Source: Dechloromonas sp. UBA6271 (GTDB taxonomy: Bacteria > Pseudomonadota > Gammaproteobacteria > Burkholderiales > Rhodocyclaceae). Taken from it: a DNA stretch of 64,000 bases. The stretch covers positions 1-64,000 of the forward strand of contig DJUX01000037.1 in the NCBI GenBank assembly GCA_002440665.1. The letters are read 5' to 3'. The position numbers and the translations under genes are program-made. Shown piece after piece: positions 1-7,258 of the stretch; position 1 is the stretch's first letter; each line of letters opens with the position of its first letter. The notes under the pieces were generated by a model, which was given only the letters and a program-made list of their open reading frames with translations, had not been told where the DNA came from and did no database searches.

Positions 1-88
1 GGTTGGCGGCGGTCAGGCTGGCGAACCCTCCCTGGAACGCGCCCATGGCGGTACGGGCGGCGGATACGATGACGATCGGGTCGTTCAT
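1..88 (-). CDS. Thiolase (acetyl-CoA C-acyltransferase), N-terminal fragment
   Basis: Only the first 29 residues are in the window and the gene runs off the left edge. The start ATG at 88 has GGAG about 10 bases upstream. The visible N-terminus, MNDPIVIVSAARTAMGAFQG, is typical of thiolase I/II enzymes; the active-site Cys lies outside. It is 28 bp downstream of the GNAT/carbonic anhydrase gene and appears to be in the same minus-strand operon as isovaleryl-CoA dehydrogenase. That context suggests acetoacetyl-CoA or beta-ketoacyl-CoA cleavage at the end of leucine/fatty-acid breakdown. The family is clear; the substrate is inferred. Confidence 0.85.
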   Translation of the reverse strand, partial: MNDPIVIVSAARTAMGAFQGGFASLTAAN

Positions 89-116
89 GCTGATTTCTCC
101 AAAGTGCTTGTTTTGC

Positions 117-1265
117 TCAGGCGTCCAGCGCCTTCAGCGCGGCGTCGTAGCGGGCAGGCAAATCCTGCGGGTGATCGACGGTGATGCCGAGGTCGTGGAT
201 CAGGCCGTCCTTGAGGCCGTAGATCCAGCCATGGACGGTCAGTTGCTGGCCGCGTTGCCAGGCATCCTGAACGACGGGGTTGTGGCAGACATTGACCACC
301 TGTTCGAGCACGTTCAGTTCGCACAGGCGGTCGTGGCGCTGGGCTTCGGGCAGGCTGTCGACGTTGGCCAAGTGCTTGTTGTGCACGTCATGAACATGGC
401 GCAGCCACAGGTCGACGACGCCGACCCGGGCGCGCTGCAAGGCTGCCTGGACACCACCGCAGCCATAGTGGCCGACAACCATGATGTGTTTGACCTTGAG
501 CACGTCGACTGCGTACTGGATGACCGACAGGCAGTTGAGGTCGGTATGGACGACGACATTGGCGACGTTGCGATGGACGAAGACCTCACCCGGCAGCAGG
601 CCGACGATCTGGTTGGCCGGGACGCGCGAATCGGAACAGCCGATCCACAGGAATTCCGGGGTCTGCAACTGAGACAGCTTGTCGAAGTAGGTCGGGTCGA
701 CTTCCTGCATTTGCCGCGCCCAGGCGCGGTTGAAGTCGAACAGGTGAGAGAGGTTTTCGCTGCGGACTTCCTCTTCCGACCAGTTGTCGAGGTCGAGGGC
801 GAGGAACATCGTGCCTTCGACCGGCGTCTGGTAATAGTTCGGCGCCTCGGTAAAGCCCAGTTCGCGGTAAAGCTTCACGGCCATGCGCATGTTGGGCAGT
901 GTGTCGATCATCAGCTTGCGATAGCCGATGTCCTTGGCCGCCTTGATTGCGGCCAGCGCCAGTGCGGCGCCGACGCCGTGGCCGCGCTCTTCCGGTTCGA
1001 CGTAAAGGCGCTTCATTTCGCAGACACCGTCGCTGCCGGGCAGCGGACGGACACCGACGCAGCCGGCCGGGCGCCCGTCGACTTCGGCAAAGAACAGCCG
1101 GCCCTGCGGCGCGACATAGGCGCCGGGCAGCAGAGCCATTTCCTGGTCGAAGTTCTGGTACGACAGGTCGACGCCCAGCCAGGCCGCGTAATTGCGGAAG
1201 TACTGGCGAACCTGTTCGATCGCTTCGCTATCGTTGGCGGTGAGGGTGCGTAGGGTAACGGTCAT
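117..1265 (-). CDS. Fused GNAT N-acetyltransferase / beta-carbonic anhydrase
   Basis: One 382-residue reading frame carries two enzymes. Residues about 1-155 are a GNAT acetyltransferase with the acetyl-CoA loop RGHGVGA (94-100) and the usual LYxxxGF segment (about 132-138). Residues about 170-382 closely follow the E. coli Can type of beta-carbonic anhydrase: CSDSR at 210-214 and HYGCGG at 266-271 give the zinc ligands C210, H266, C269 and the D212/R214 pair. Carbonic anhydrase interconverts CO2 and bicarbonate; the acetyl acceptor of the GNAT half is unknown. RBS AAGGAG precedes the ATG. It lies between the isovaleryl-CoA dehydrogenase and thiolase genes, so bicarbonate supply for biotin-dependent methylcrotonyl-CoA carboxylase is a plausible role (inference). 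Confidence 0.93.
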   Translation of the reverse strand: MTVTLRTLTANDSEAIEQVRQYFRNYAAWLGVDLSYQNFDQEMALLPGAYVAPQGRLFFAEVDGRPAGCVGVRPLPGSDGVCEMKRLYVEPEERGHGVGAALALAAIKAAKDIGYRKLMIDTLPNMRMAVKLYRELGFTEAPNYYQTPVEGTMFLALDLDNWSEEEVRSENLSHLFDFNRAWARQMQEVDPTYFDKLSQLQTPEFLWIGCSDSRVPANQIVGLLPGEVFVHRNVANVVVHTDLNCLSVIQYAVDVLKVKHIMVVGHYGCGGVQAALQRARVGVVDLWLRHVHDVHNKHLANVDSLPEAQRHDRLCELNVLEQVVNVCHNPVVQDAWQRGQQLTVHGWIYGLKDGLIHDLGITVDHPQDLPARYDAALKALDA

Positions 1266-1285
1266 GCTGTAGGACTCCTTGGTGC

Positions 1286-1306
1286 GGCGCTCCTGTCCGG
1301 AGCGCC
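1286..1306 (-). other. Intercistronic hairpin
   Basis: A perfect 8-bp stem (GGCGCTCC / GGAGCGCC) with a 5-base loop sits between the acyl-CoA dehydrogenase stop and the GNAT/carbonic anhydrase RBS. There is no T-run, so it is more likely an mRNA-stabilising or attenuating hairpin than a terminator. Confidence 0.5.
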
Positions 1307-1318
1307 GGCAGGAGCGTG

Positions 1319-2491
1319 TTATGCGGTTTCGGCGAAAAGTTCGCGGCCAATCAGCATTCTACGGATTTCCGAGGTGCCTGCCCCGATCTCGTAGAGCTTG
1401 GCATCGCGCCACAAACGGCCGACCGGATACTCGTTGGTATAGCCGACGCCGCCCAGCGTCTGGATCGCCTCGCCGGCCATCCAGGTCGCTTTTTCAGCGG
1501 AATAGAGAATGGCGCCGGCCGCATCCTTGCGCAGCGTGCGGGCGTGGTCGGTGTTGTCGCAGGCGCGGCCCAGCGCATAAACGTAGGCGCGGTTGGCCAT
1601 CCAGGTCGAGTACATGTCGGCAACCTTGCCCTGCATCAGCTGGAATTCGCCGATCGCCTGGCCGAACTGCTTGCGCTCGTGCAGGAAGGGCACGACGACA
1701 TCCATGCACGCAGCCATGATACCGAGTGGGCCGCCACAGAGCACGGCACGCTCGTAGTCGAGGCCGGACATCAGCACCTTGGTGCCCTGGCCGACGCCGC
1801 CCAGGACGTTCTCTTCCGGCACTTCACAGTCGTCGAAGAACAACGGGAAAGTGTTCGAGCCGCGCATGCCCAGCTTGTCGAGGTGGGTGCCGTGGGTGAA
1901 GCCCTTGAAATCCTTTTCGACAATGAAGGCCGTCATGCCCTTGGCCCCGGCGTTCGGGTCGGTCTTGGCATAGACGACCAGCGTATCGGCATCGCCGCCG
2001 TTGGTGATCCACATTTTTGAACCGTTGAGGACGTAGCGGTCACCCTTCTTCTCGGCCTTCAGCTTCATCGAGACGACATCGGAACCGGCATTCGGCTCGG
2101 ACATCGCCAGGGCGCCGACGTGGTCGCCGGAGATCAGCTTGGGCAGGTATTTCTGGCGCTGGGCCTCGCTGCCGTTGCGGCGAATCTGGTTGACGCACAG
2201 ATTCGAATGGGCGCCGTAGGAGAGGCCGATCGAAGCCGAGGCTCGCGAGATTTCTTCGAGCGCGACGATGTGGGCCAGATAGCCCATGTTGGTGCCGCCG
2301 TACTCCTCGCCGGCCGTCATGCCGAGCAGGCCCATGTCGCCGAATTTCTTCCAGAGGTCGGCCGGGAATTCATTGACGCGATCCACTTCGGCGGCGCGTG
2401 GCGCGATTTCGGCGTCGGCAAAGGCCTTCACCGCATCGCGCAGCATGTTGATGTCTTCGCCGAGGCCGAAGTCGAGGCTGGGAATATTCAT
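1319..2491 (-). CDS. liuA: Isovaleryl-CoA dehydrogenase
   Basis: A 390-residue FAD acyl-CoA dehydrogenase that oxidises isovaleryl-CoA to 3-methylcrotonyl-CoA in leucine degradation. The start ATG at 2491 is preceded by GGAG; an upstream in-frame start would add 14 basic residues with no RBS. The family signatures AMSEPNAGSD (about 129-138) and IGAGTSEIRR near the C-terminus are present. The segment YERAVLCGGPLG (246-257) matches isovaleryl-CoA dehydrogenases, which carry the catalytic Glu on this helix (E247 here) instead of the later position used by most acyl-CoA dehydrogenases. The upstream MerR gene and operator give the usual liu arrangement. The carboxylase genes of the pathway are not in the window. 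Confidence 0.93.
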   Translation of the reverse strand: MNIPSLDFGLGEDINMLRDAVKAFADAEIAPRAAEVDRVNEFPADLWKKFGDMGLLGMTAGEEYGGTNMGYLAHIVALEEISRASASIGLSYGAHSNLCVNQIRRNGSEAQRQKYLPKLISGDHVGALAMSEPNAGSDVVSMKLKAEKKGDRYVLNGSKMWITNGGDADTLVVYAKTDPNAGAKGMTAFIVEKDFKGFTHGTHLDKLGMRGSNTFPLFFDDCEVPEENVLGGVGQGTKVLMSGLDYERAVLCGGPLGIMAACMDVVVPFLHERKQFGQAIGEFQLMQGKVADMYSTWMANRAYVYALGRACDNTDHARTLRKDAAGAILYSAEKATWMAGEAIQTLGGVGYTNEYPVGRLWRDAKLYEIGAGTSEIRRMLIGRELFAETA

Positions 2492-2513
2492 GGTTTGTCT
2501 CCGTCTTGTAAGT

Positions 2514-2957
2514 TTATTTTTCAGTCTTGCCATGCATGACCATGATGGTCTGCTGCATCAGCGCGCAAAGCGTTTCCCGGCCGTCTTTCACGGCGAAGAC
2601 TTCGGCCTGGGTAATGATAAGTGTCTTGCCCGGGCGCGCCACCTTGCCGCGGGCGATGAGCTTTTCGCCGTCGGCCGGGGCGACCAGGTTCATCTTGAAT
2701 TCGACAGTCAGCACCGAGGCGGTTTCCGGCACGATGGTCATCGCCGCATAGCCGGCCGCCGAATCGGCAATCATGCCGACCACGCCGCCATGGACGAAAC
2801 CATGTTGCTGCTCGACGCCAGTCCAGTGCGGCAGATGGATTTCGGTCCGGCCGTGCTCGATGACCGGCATCGTCGCCTGGATCAGTTCCATGGCGTTCTG
2901 ACGGGCAAAACTGGCGCCGACGCGTTCGGCAAAGTGGGGGTCGTAAATTTTGGTCAT
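2514..2957 (-). CDS. PaaI-family hotdog thioesterase
   Basis: A 147-residue single-domain hotdog protein. The segment HGFVHGGVVGMIADSAAGYA (about 52-71) has the HGG turn and Asp of the PaaI/YbgC group. It probably hydrolyses an acyl-CoA intermediate or overload product; the substrate cannot be read from sequence. It is the first gene after the LiuR-type operator and ends 22 bp before the dehydrogenase start. No Shine-Dalgarno is visible before the ATG. The best promoter prediction starts the transcript only a couple of bases upstream, so the message may be leaderless. Confidence 0.88.
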   Translation of the reverse strand: MTKIYDPHFAERVGASFARQNAMELIQATMPVIEHGRTEIHLPHWTGVEQQHGFVHGGVVGMIADSAAGYAAMTIVPETASVLTVEFKMNLVAPADGEKLIARGKVARPGKTLIITQAEVFAVKDGRETLCALMQQTIMVMHGKTEK

Positions 2958-2965
2958 AGGCCGTG

Positions 2966-2994
2966 ATTGTATTTACGTTGACGTAAACGTCAAC
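2966..2994 (-). promoter_or_regulatory. LiuR-type promoter/operator with two overlapping palindromes
   Basis: On the minus strand a -35 TTGACG (2993-2988) and -10 TACAAT (2971-2966) are separated by 16 bp. That spacer is itself a palindrome with 7-bp arms, TTTACGT and ACGTAAA (2972-2987). A second palindrome with perfect 8-bp arms, GTTGACGT and ACGTCAAC (2977-2994), overlaps it and covers the -35. The site lies between the MerR regulator and the catabolic genes it presumably controls. ACGT-centred palindromes of this kind are known for LiuR regulators of branched-chain amino acid catabolism; the assignment here is by similarity and position. Confidence 0.8.
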
Positions 2995-3013
2995 TAGTTG
3001 AGGAAAAAAGATT

Positions 3014-3406
3014 TCATCGTCCATTGCGGCGGGTCAGTTCCTGCTGACACAAGGTTTCGAACTGCCCGATCTCGGCCAGCATCGCCTCGATGTCCTCGCG
3101 CTGCTGCTCCAGGGCCTCGCGGCGGCTGGACATGACGCGCAGGCATTCGAGCAGTTGCGGCGTCTCGTCATCGGTACTCGAATACATCCCGATCAGGTCC
3201 TTGATCTCGGCCAGCGACAGGCCAAGGCGCTTGCCGCGCAGGGCCATCTTCAGGCGTGCCCGGTCGCGGCGGGTGAACACGCGTTTGCTGCCTTCGCGTT
3301 CGGGGGCGAGGATGCCCTGGTCTTCCCAGAAACGGATGGTGCGTGGCGTGATGCCGAATTCGCGGGCGAGGTCGGAGATGGCGAAGGTCGCGGCCGGCTG
3401 GTTCAA
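3014..3406 (-). CDS. liuR: MerR-family regulator of the liu locus (LiuR-like)
   Basis: A 130-residue MerR protein. The N-terminal winged HTH (about 7-75) contains FGITPRTIRFWEDQGIL, and a coiled-coil dimerisation helix follows (about 80-125). There are no metal-binding Cys clusters; the single late Cys and the length fit the LiuR type, which senses a branched-chain acyl-CoA intermediate rather than metal. It is first in the minus-strand cluster and the paired ACGT palindromes lie just beyond its stop. A weak dyad, TACC-GTAT-GGTA, occurs upstream at about 3468-3479 between it and the divergent hydrolase. Confidence 0.85.
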   Translation of the reverse strand: MNQPAATFAISDLAREFGITPRTIRFWEDQGILAPEREGSKRVFTRRDRARLKMALRGKRLGLSLAEIKDLIGMYSSTDDETPQLLECLRVMSSRREALEQQREDIEAMLAEIGQFETLCQQELTRRNGR

Positions 3407-3508
3407 TTCGGGTTCCTTGTCGATGTTGCTTCAGTAAATCAGAAGCAGGGGCTTTTTTCAATCCGCTACCGTATGGTAACTTGTGCGCCCCTGTCGAGCG
3501 GATCATTC

Positions 3509-4534
3509 ATGTCCCTGCATTATCCTCATGCCCGTCATCCCGGAGCGGGCGAGCTGATCGAAGTCGCCTCCGGCGTCTACTGGCTGCGCATGCCCTTGCC
3601 GTTTCAGCTCGACCATATCAATCTCTGGCTGCTGCGCGATGGCGACGGCTGGACCATTGTCGATACCGGCTTCCCGAACGAAGCGGTGATGGCGACCTGG
3701 TCGCAGATCATCGAAAAACTGGACGGGCCGGTAAAACGGCTGATCGTCACCCACTTCCATCCCGACCACCTGGGCCTGGCCGCCTGGCTGATGGCGCAGA
3801 CCGGCGCGCCGGTGTGGATGACCTCCGGCGAATTCCTGACCGCCCACGCCGTATGGCACGAAGTCGGCGGCCACGGCGCCCGTTTCATGGTCGAACAGTT
3901 CCGCCAGCACGGCCTGGATGCCGAGCGTCTGGCCAAGTTCGAGAAGCGCGGTTCCGGCTACCGCAAGGCGGTGCCGGCGCTGCCCGAGCATTACCACCGG
4001 CTGAAGGCGGGCGACGCTGTCGCGGTCGACGGCCGGAAATGGCAAATAATCATCGGCCACGGTCATGCGCCGGAGCATATGGCGCTTTACTGCGCCGAAC
4101 TTGGCGTGTTAATTTCCGGCGATATGCTTTTGCCGAGAATTTCAACGAATATCAGTGTCTTTGCGGCGACCCCGGATGCCGATGCCTTGGGCTGGTTTCT
4201 GGAATCGCTGGAAGAGCTGGCTGGTGAAATGCCTGAAGAGACCTTGGTTTTGCCTTCGCACGGCTTGCCTTTCACCGGAGTTCAGGCTCGTGTGCAGGCT
4301 TTGTGCGCGCATCACGAGGAGCGGTTGCGGGCGCTGGAAGAAGCATGTGAAGATGCGCCGAAGAGCGCAGCCGAGTTGCTCGAAACCTTGTTTCAGCGGG
4401 CGCTCGACACGCATCAGACCATGTTTGCCATGGGCGAGGCGATCGCTCATCTGAACCACCTTCAACAAGCTGGCCGGTTGTCATGCAGCAGCGACGCCGG
4501 CGGTGTAATTCGATTTTTGCGGCTCCAAAATTAA
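3509..4534 (+). CDS. MBL-fold metallo-hydrolase
   Basis: A 341-residue metallo-beta-lactamase-fold protein. The zinc motif HFHPDH is at about residues 76-81, with the later metal ligands in GHGHAPEH and SGDM and a distal SHG. The C-terminal ~90 residues look helical, as in the group that couples a lactamase domain to a small winged-helix tail. The start at 3509 gives the conserved N-terminus directly before the lactamase domain; longer upstream frames overlap the divergent MerR gene. The substrate is unknown; thioester or glyoxalase-II-like chemistry is possible given the liu genes next door. Confidence 0.85.
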   Translation: MSLHYPHARHPGAGELIEVASGVYWLRMPLPFQLDHINLWLLRDGDGWTIVDTGFPNEAVMATWSQIIEKLDGPVKRLIVTHFHPDHLGLAAWLMAQTGAPVWMTSGEFLTAHAVWHEVGGHGARFMVEQFRQHGLDAERLAKFEKRGSGYRKAVPALPEHYHRLKAGDAVAVDGRKWQIIIGHGHAPEHMALYCAELGVLISGDMLLPRISTNISVFAATPDADALGWFLESLEELAGEMPEETLVLPSHGLPFTGVQARVQALCAHHEERLRALEEACEDAPKSAAELLETLFQRALDTHQTMFAMGEAIAHLNHLQQAGRLSCSSDAGGVIRFLRLQN

Positions 4535-4567
4535 CCGGCCGCTTACTGACAGAGAGGGAGTTTGAGT

Positions 4568-6403
4568 ATGTCGCAGCAAACTGATGACAAGGCAGGCAAT
4601 CTGCCCAACCCGGCCGAGATGGCCAAAACCTACGCCGAAGTCGCCCAGCGCGCTTCCCGCCTGATTACCCAGTTCATGGAAAAGAAAGCCAAGGATGGCG
4701 TCGAAGCGCCATCCGACGAGCTGGGTGTCGCCAAGGCCTTCATGGATCTCTCTTCGCGTCTGATGGCCAATCCGTACAAGATGGCGCAGACGCAGATGAA
4801 CATGATGTGGGACTACTTCTCGCTGTGGCAGAACACCTCGATGAAGATGCTCGGGATGCCGGTGCAGTCCCCGATTGCCTCGCCGAAGAAGGGCGACAAC
4901 CGCTTCAAAGACGAGGAGTGGGAAGAGCATTTCCTGTTCGATTTCGTCAAGCAGTCCTACCTGATCACCGCCCGCCACCTGCATGACACCGTCGCCGGAA
5001 CCGAAGGCCTCGACGAAAACACCCAGCAGAAGGTCAACTTCTTCACCCGCCAGTACATCGACGCGCTGTCGCCGTCCAACTTCGCGATGACCAACCCGGA
5101 AGTCTTCCGCGAAACGGTCAAGAGCCACGGCCAGAACCTGATCAAGGGCCTCAACAACCTGCTGCACGACGTCGAATCCGGCGACGGCCAGCTGCGCATC
5201 CGCATGACCGACACCTCGGCCTTTGAAATGGGCAAGAACGTCGCCACGACGCCGGGTAAGGTCATCTTCCAGAACGAGCTGTTCCAGCTCATCCAGTACA
5301 ACCCGACGACGCCCGACCAGTACAAGAAGCCCTTGCTGATCGTGCCGCCGTGGATCAACAAGTACTACATCCTCGATCTGCGCGAGAAGAATTCCTACGT
5401 CAAATGGGCAACTGACCAAGGCCATACCACCTTCATCATGTCCTGGATCAACCCGGACGAGAAGCTGGCCGAGAAGTCCTTCGAGAACTACCTGCTGGAA
5501 GGGTCGATCGAGGCCATCAACCAGGTCTGCGCCCACACCGGTGAAGACAGCGTCAACCTGGCCGGCTACTGCCTGGGCGGCACGCTGACCATGACCACGC
5601 TGGCCTACATGGCGGCCAAGAAGGACAAGCGCGCCAACTCCGCCACCTTCTTCACGACCATGCTCGATTTCTCCGATCCGGGCGAACTGGGCGTCTTCCT
5701 CGATGAAGGCGCCGTTTCCGGTCTCGAAAAGCGGATGCAGGAACGCGGCTATCTCGAAGGTTCGGAAATGGCAGGTACCTTCAACATGCTGCGCGCCAAC
5801 GACCTGATCTGGTCCTTCGTGGTCAACAACTACCTGATGGGTAAAGATCCGTTCCCCTTCGACCTGCTCTACTGGAACTCCGACTCGACCCGCATGCCGG
5901 CCGCGATGCACAGCTACTACTTGCGCAACATGTACCTCGGCAACCTGCTCAAGGAGCCAGGCGGCATCACGCTGGGCGGCGTCAAGATCGACATCAGTAA
6001 GGTCAAGACCCCGTGCTACTTCATCTCTACGGTCGAAGACCACATCGCCCCGTGGAAGAGCACCTACATGGGTGCCCGCCTGCCGTCCGGCAACACCAAG
6101 TTCGTGCTCGGCGGCTCCGGCCACATCGCCGGCATCGTCAACCCGCCGGTCGCCAACAAGTACGGTTTCTGGACCAACGACGCAACCGACGGCAACCTGC
6201 CGGAAAGCCCGGAAGACTTCCTGGCCGGCGCCACGCAGAATGCCGGATCCTGGTGGACGCACTGGAATCAGTGGGTCACCGCTCTGCCGGGCGGCAGTTC
6301 CAAGGTCAAGGCGCGCAATCCGGAAGACGGCACGCTCAAGGTCATCGAGGATGCCCCGGGCAGCTACGTCAAGTTCCGTCTGGACGCCCAGAAGAAGGCC
6401 TGA
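4568..6403 (+). CDS. phaC: Class I poly(3-hydroxyalkanoate) synthase
   Basis: A 611-residue PHA synthase that polymerises 3-hydroxyacyl-CoA on granule surfaces. The lipase-like box GYCLGG places the nucleophile at C335; D491 (VEDHIAPW) and H519 (GSGHIAGIVNPP) complete the triad. Length and the long N-terminal region fit class I, which needs no PhaE or PhaR subunit. The ATG at 4568 was chosen because GGGAG lies 7 bases upstream; a TTG at 4562 is too close to that SD. The gene stands alone and ends in a strong terminator; phaA/phaB are not nearby. Confidence 0.96.
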   Translation: MSQQTDDKAGNLPNPAEMAKTYAEVAQRASRLITQFMEKKAKDGVEAPSDELGVAKAFMDLSSRLMANPYKMAQTQMNMMWDYFSLWQNTSMKMLGMPVQSPIASPKKGDNRFKDEEWEEHFLFDFVKQSYLITARHLHDTVAGTEGLDENTQQKVNFFTRQYIDALSPSNFAMTNPEVFRETVKSHGQNLIKGLNNLLHDVESGDGQLRIRMTDTSAFEMGKNVATTPGKVIFQNELFQLIQYNPTTPDQYKKPLLIVPPWINKYYILDLREKNSYVKWATDQGHTTFIMSWINPDEKLAEKSFENYLLEGSIEAINQVCAHTGEDSVNLAGYCLGGTLTMTTLAYMAAKKDKRANSATFFTTMLDFSDPGELGVFLDEGAVSGLEKRMQERGYLEGSEMAGTFNMLRANDLIWSFVVNNYLMGKDPFPFDLLYWNSDSTRMPAAMHSYYLRNMYLGNLLKEPGGITLGGVKIDISKVKTPCYFISTVEDHIAPWKSTYMGARLPSGNTKFVLGGSGHIAGIVNPPVANKYGFWTNDATDGNLPESPEDFLAGATQNAGSWWTHWNQWVTALPGGSSKVKARNPEDGTLKVIEDAPGSYVKFRLDAQKKA

Positions 6404-6428
6404 TTGTTCATCGATCCGGTGGTACAAG

Positions 6429-6456
6429 ACGGGAGGCTGCGGCCTCCCGTTTTTTT
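6429..6456 (+). terminator. Rho-independent terminator of phaC
   Basis: A 9-bp stem (ACGGGAGGC / GCCTCCCGT) with a 4-base loop is followed by a run of seven T. It starts 25 bp after the phaC stop. Confidence 0.93.
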
Positions 6457-6509
6457 CGAACCCGAAACGGCTTATGCTGTCACATCGATGTCATCAAAGG
6501 AGGTGTGCC

Positions 6510-7049
6510 ATGCTTTCCGAATCTCCCGTCGTCACGGTTCACATTCCCCCGGTACTGCGGTCCTATGCCGGCGGTCACGAAGAGATCACGGCCAGCGGCG
6601 ATACGGTGGGTGAGATACTCGAGGCGGTCAGCCATGAATATCCGGCTTTCCGTGCCCGCGTGATGCTTGCCGATGGCAGTCTGGCAGCAGGGCTTGCCGT
6701 CTATCTCGGTCCCACCAGCGTCCGCGATCTGCAGGGCATGGCGACGCCGGTGCAGATTGAGGAACTGGTCAGCATCGTGCAGACCGGCGAGTTTTCGGAG
6801 ATTTCAGCGGCCGGGGAAGGGCAGTTGCGGCAGGCTGGGCCATTCGACCGCGTCGAGCATGTTCTTGACGACCAGACCCAGTTCGGTGTCGCCGGTAATC
6901 TCCAGCTCGCGGTTGAAGAACAGGGTGTCGGGGTCCTCCTGCCGGGCCAGCAACTGCAGGAAAGCGGAAAGGTTGGCGGCAAAGGCGAGGTCGGGCTCGC
7001 GGGCGGGGCGGAAAACCGGGCGGAACATGCCATCTCGATAGGTGTATGA
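6510..7049 (+). CDS. MoaD/ThiS-like small protein with anomalous C-terminus
   Basis: A perfect SD (AAAGGAGGTG) precedes the ATG. Residues about 8-95 have the beta-grasp pattern of MoaD/ThiS sulfur carriers: VTVHIPPVLRSYAGG, then GEILEAV and ALDGS-like turns. The C-terminal GlyGly that is adenylated in true carriers is missing. Instead the frame passes ISAAGEG and continues for about 80 residues antisense to ubiT. The functional part probably ends near 6810, so the stop may have been lost or the protein is not a sulfur carrier. Neither other forward frame restores a GG end. Low confidence in the C-terminal half. Confidence 0.55.
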   Translation: MLSESPVVTVHIPPVLRSYAGGHEEITASGDTVGEILEAVSHEYPAFRARVMLADGSLAAGLAVYLGPTSVRDLQGMATPVQIEELVSIVQTGEFSEISAAGEGQLRQAGPFDRVEHVLDDQTQFGVAGNLQLAVEEQGVGVLLPGQQLQESGKVGGKGEVGLAGGAENRAEHAISIGV

Positions 7050-7256
7050 GGCCTCGCCGCCGGTATCGAGGACGCGGACGCGAAACAGTTTGTCTTCCAG
7101 CGCGGTCAGCCCGTCTTCCGGCAGCAAATTCATTTTAAGCGCGGCGTTCAGGCCGCCGACCAATGCCAGGGCATGTGGCCATTGCGGGAGCTTGTGGCCG
7201 ATCCCGGCGACAAATCCGGGCAGACGGAACTTGGGGATGGCGAAGGTCGGATTCAT
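6804..7256 (-). CDS. ubiT: UbiT, SCP2-domain lipid-binding accessory factor for anaerobic ubiquinone synthesis
   Basis: A 150-residue SCP2 sterol-carrier-fold protein. It is third in the minus-strand order ubiU-ubiV-ubiT, which is diagnostic: UbiT binds polyprenyl lipids and works with the UbiU-UbiV hydroxylase in O2-independent ubiquinone biosynthesis. The start at 7256 is 3 bp after the ubiV stop; longer frames run inside ubiV. The core with LALVGGLNAALKMNL and a run of beta strands to FFNRELEITGD fits the SCP2 fold. The last 250 bases overlap an anomalous MoaD-like frame on the other strand. Confidence 0.88.
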   Translation of the reverse strand: MNPTFAIPKFRLPGFVAGIGHKLPQWPHALALVGGLNAALKMNLLPEDGLTALEDKLFRVRVLDTGGEASYTYRDGMFRPVFRPAREPDLAFAANLSAFLQLLARQEDPDTLFFNRELEITGDTELGLVVKNMLDAVEWPSLPQLPFPGR

Positions 7257-7258
7257 GT

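Noticed and set aside
3..1253. A 416-codon plus-strand frame over the GNAT/carbonic anhydrase gene
   Set aside because: The opposite strand has both catalytic domains, an RBS and operon context; the plus frame has none.
4481..6427. A 648-codon open frame antisense to phaC
   Set aside because: Rich in Val, Gly, Arg and Gln without motifs. It results from the codon bias of phaC on the opposite strand.
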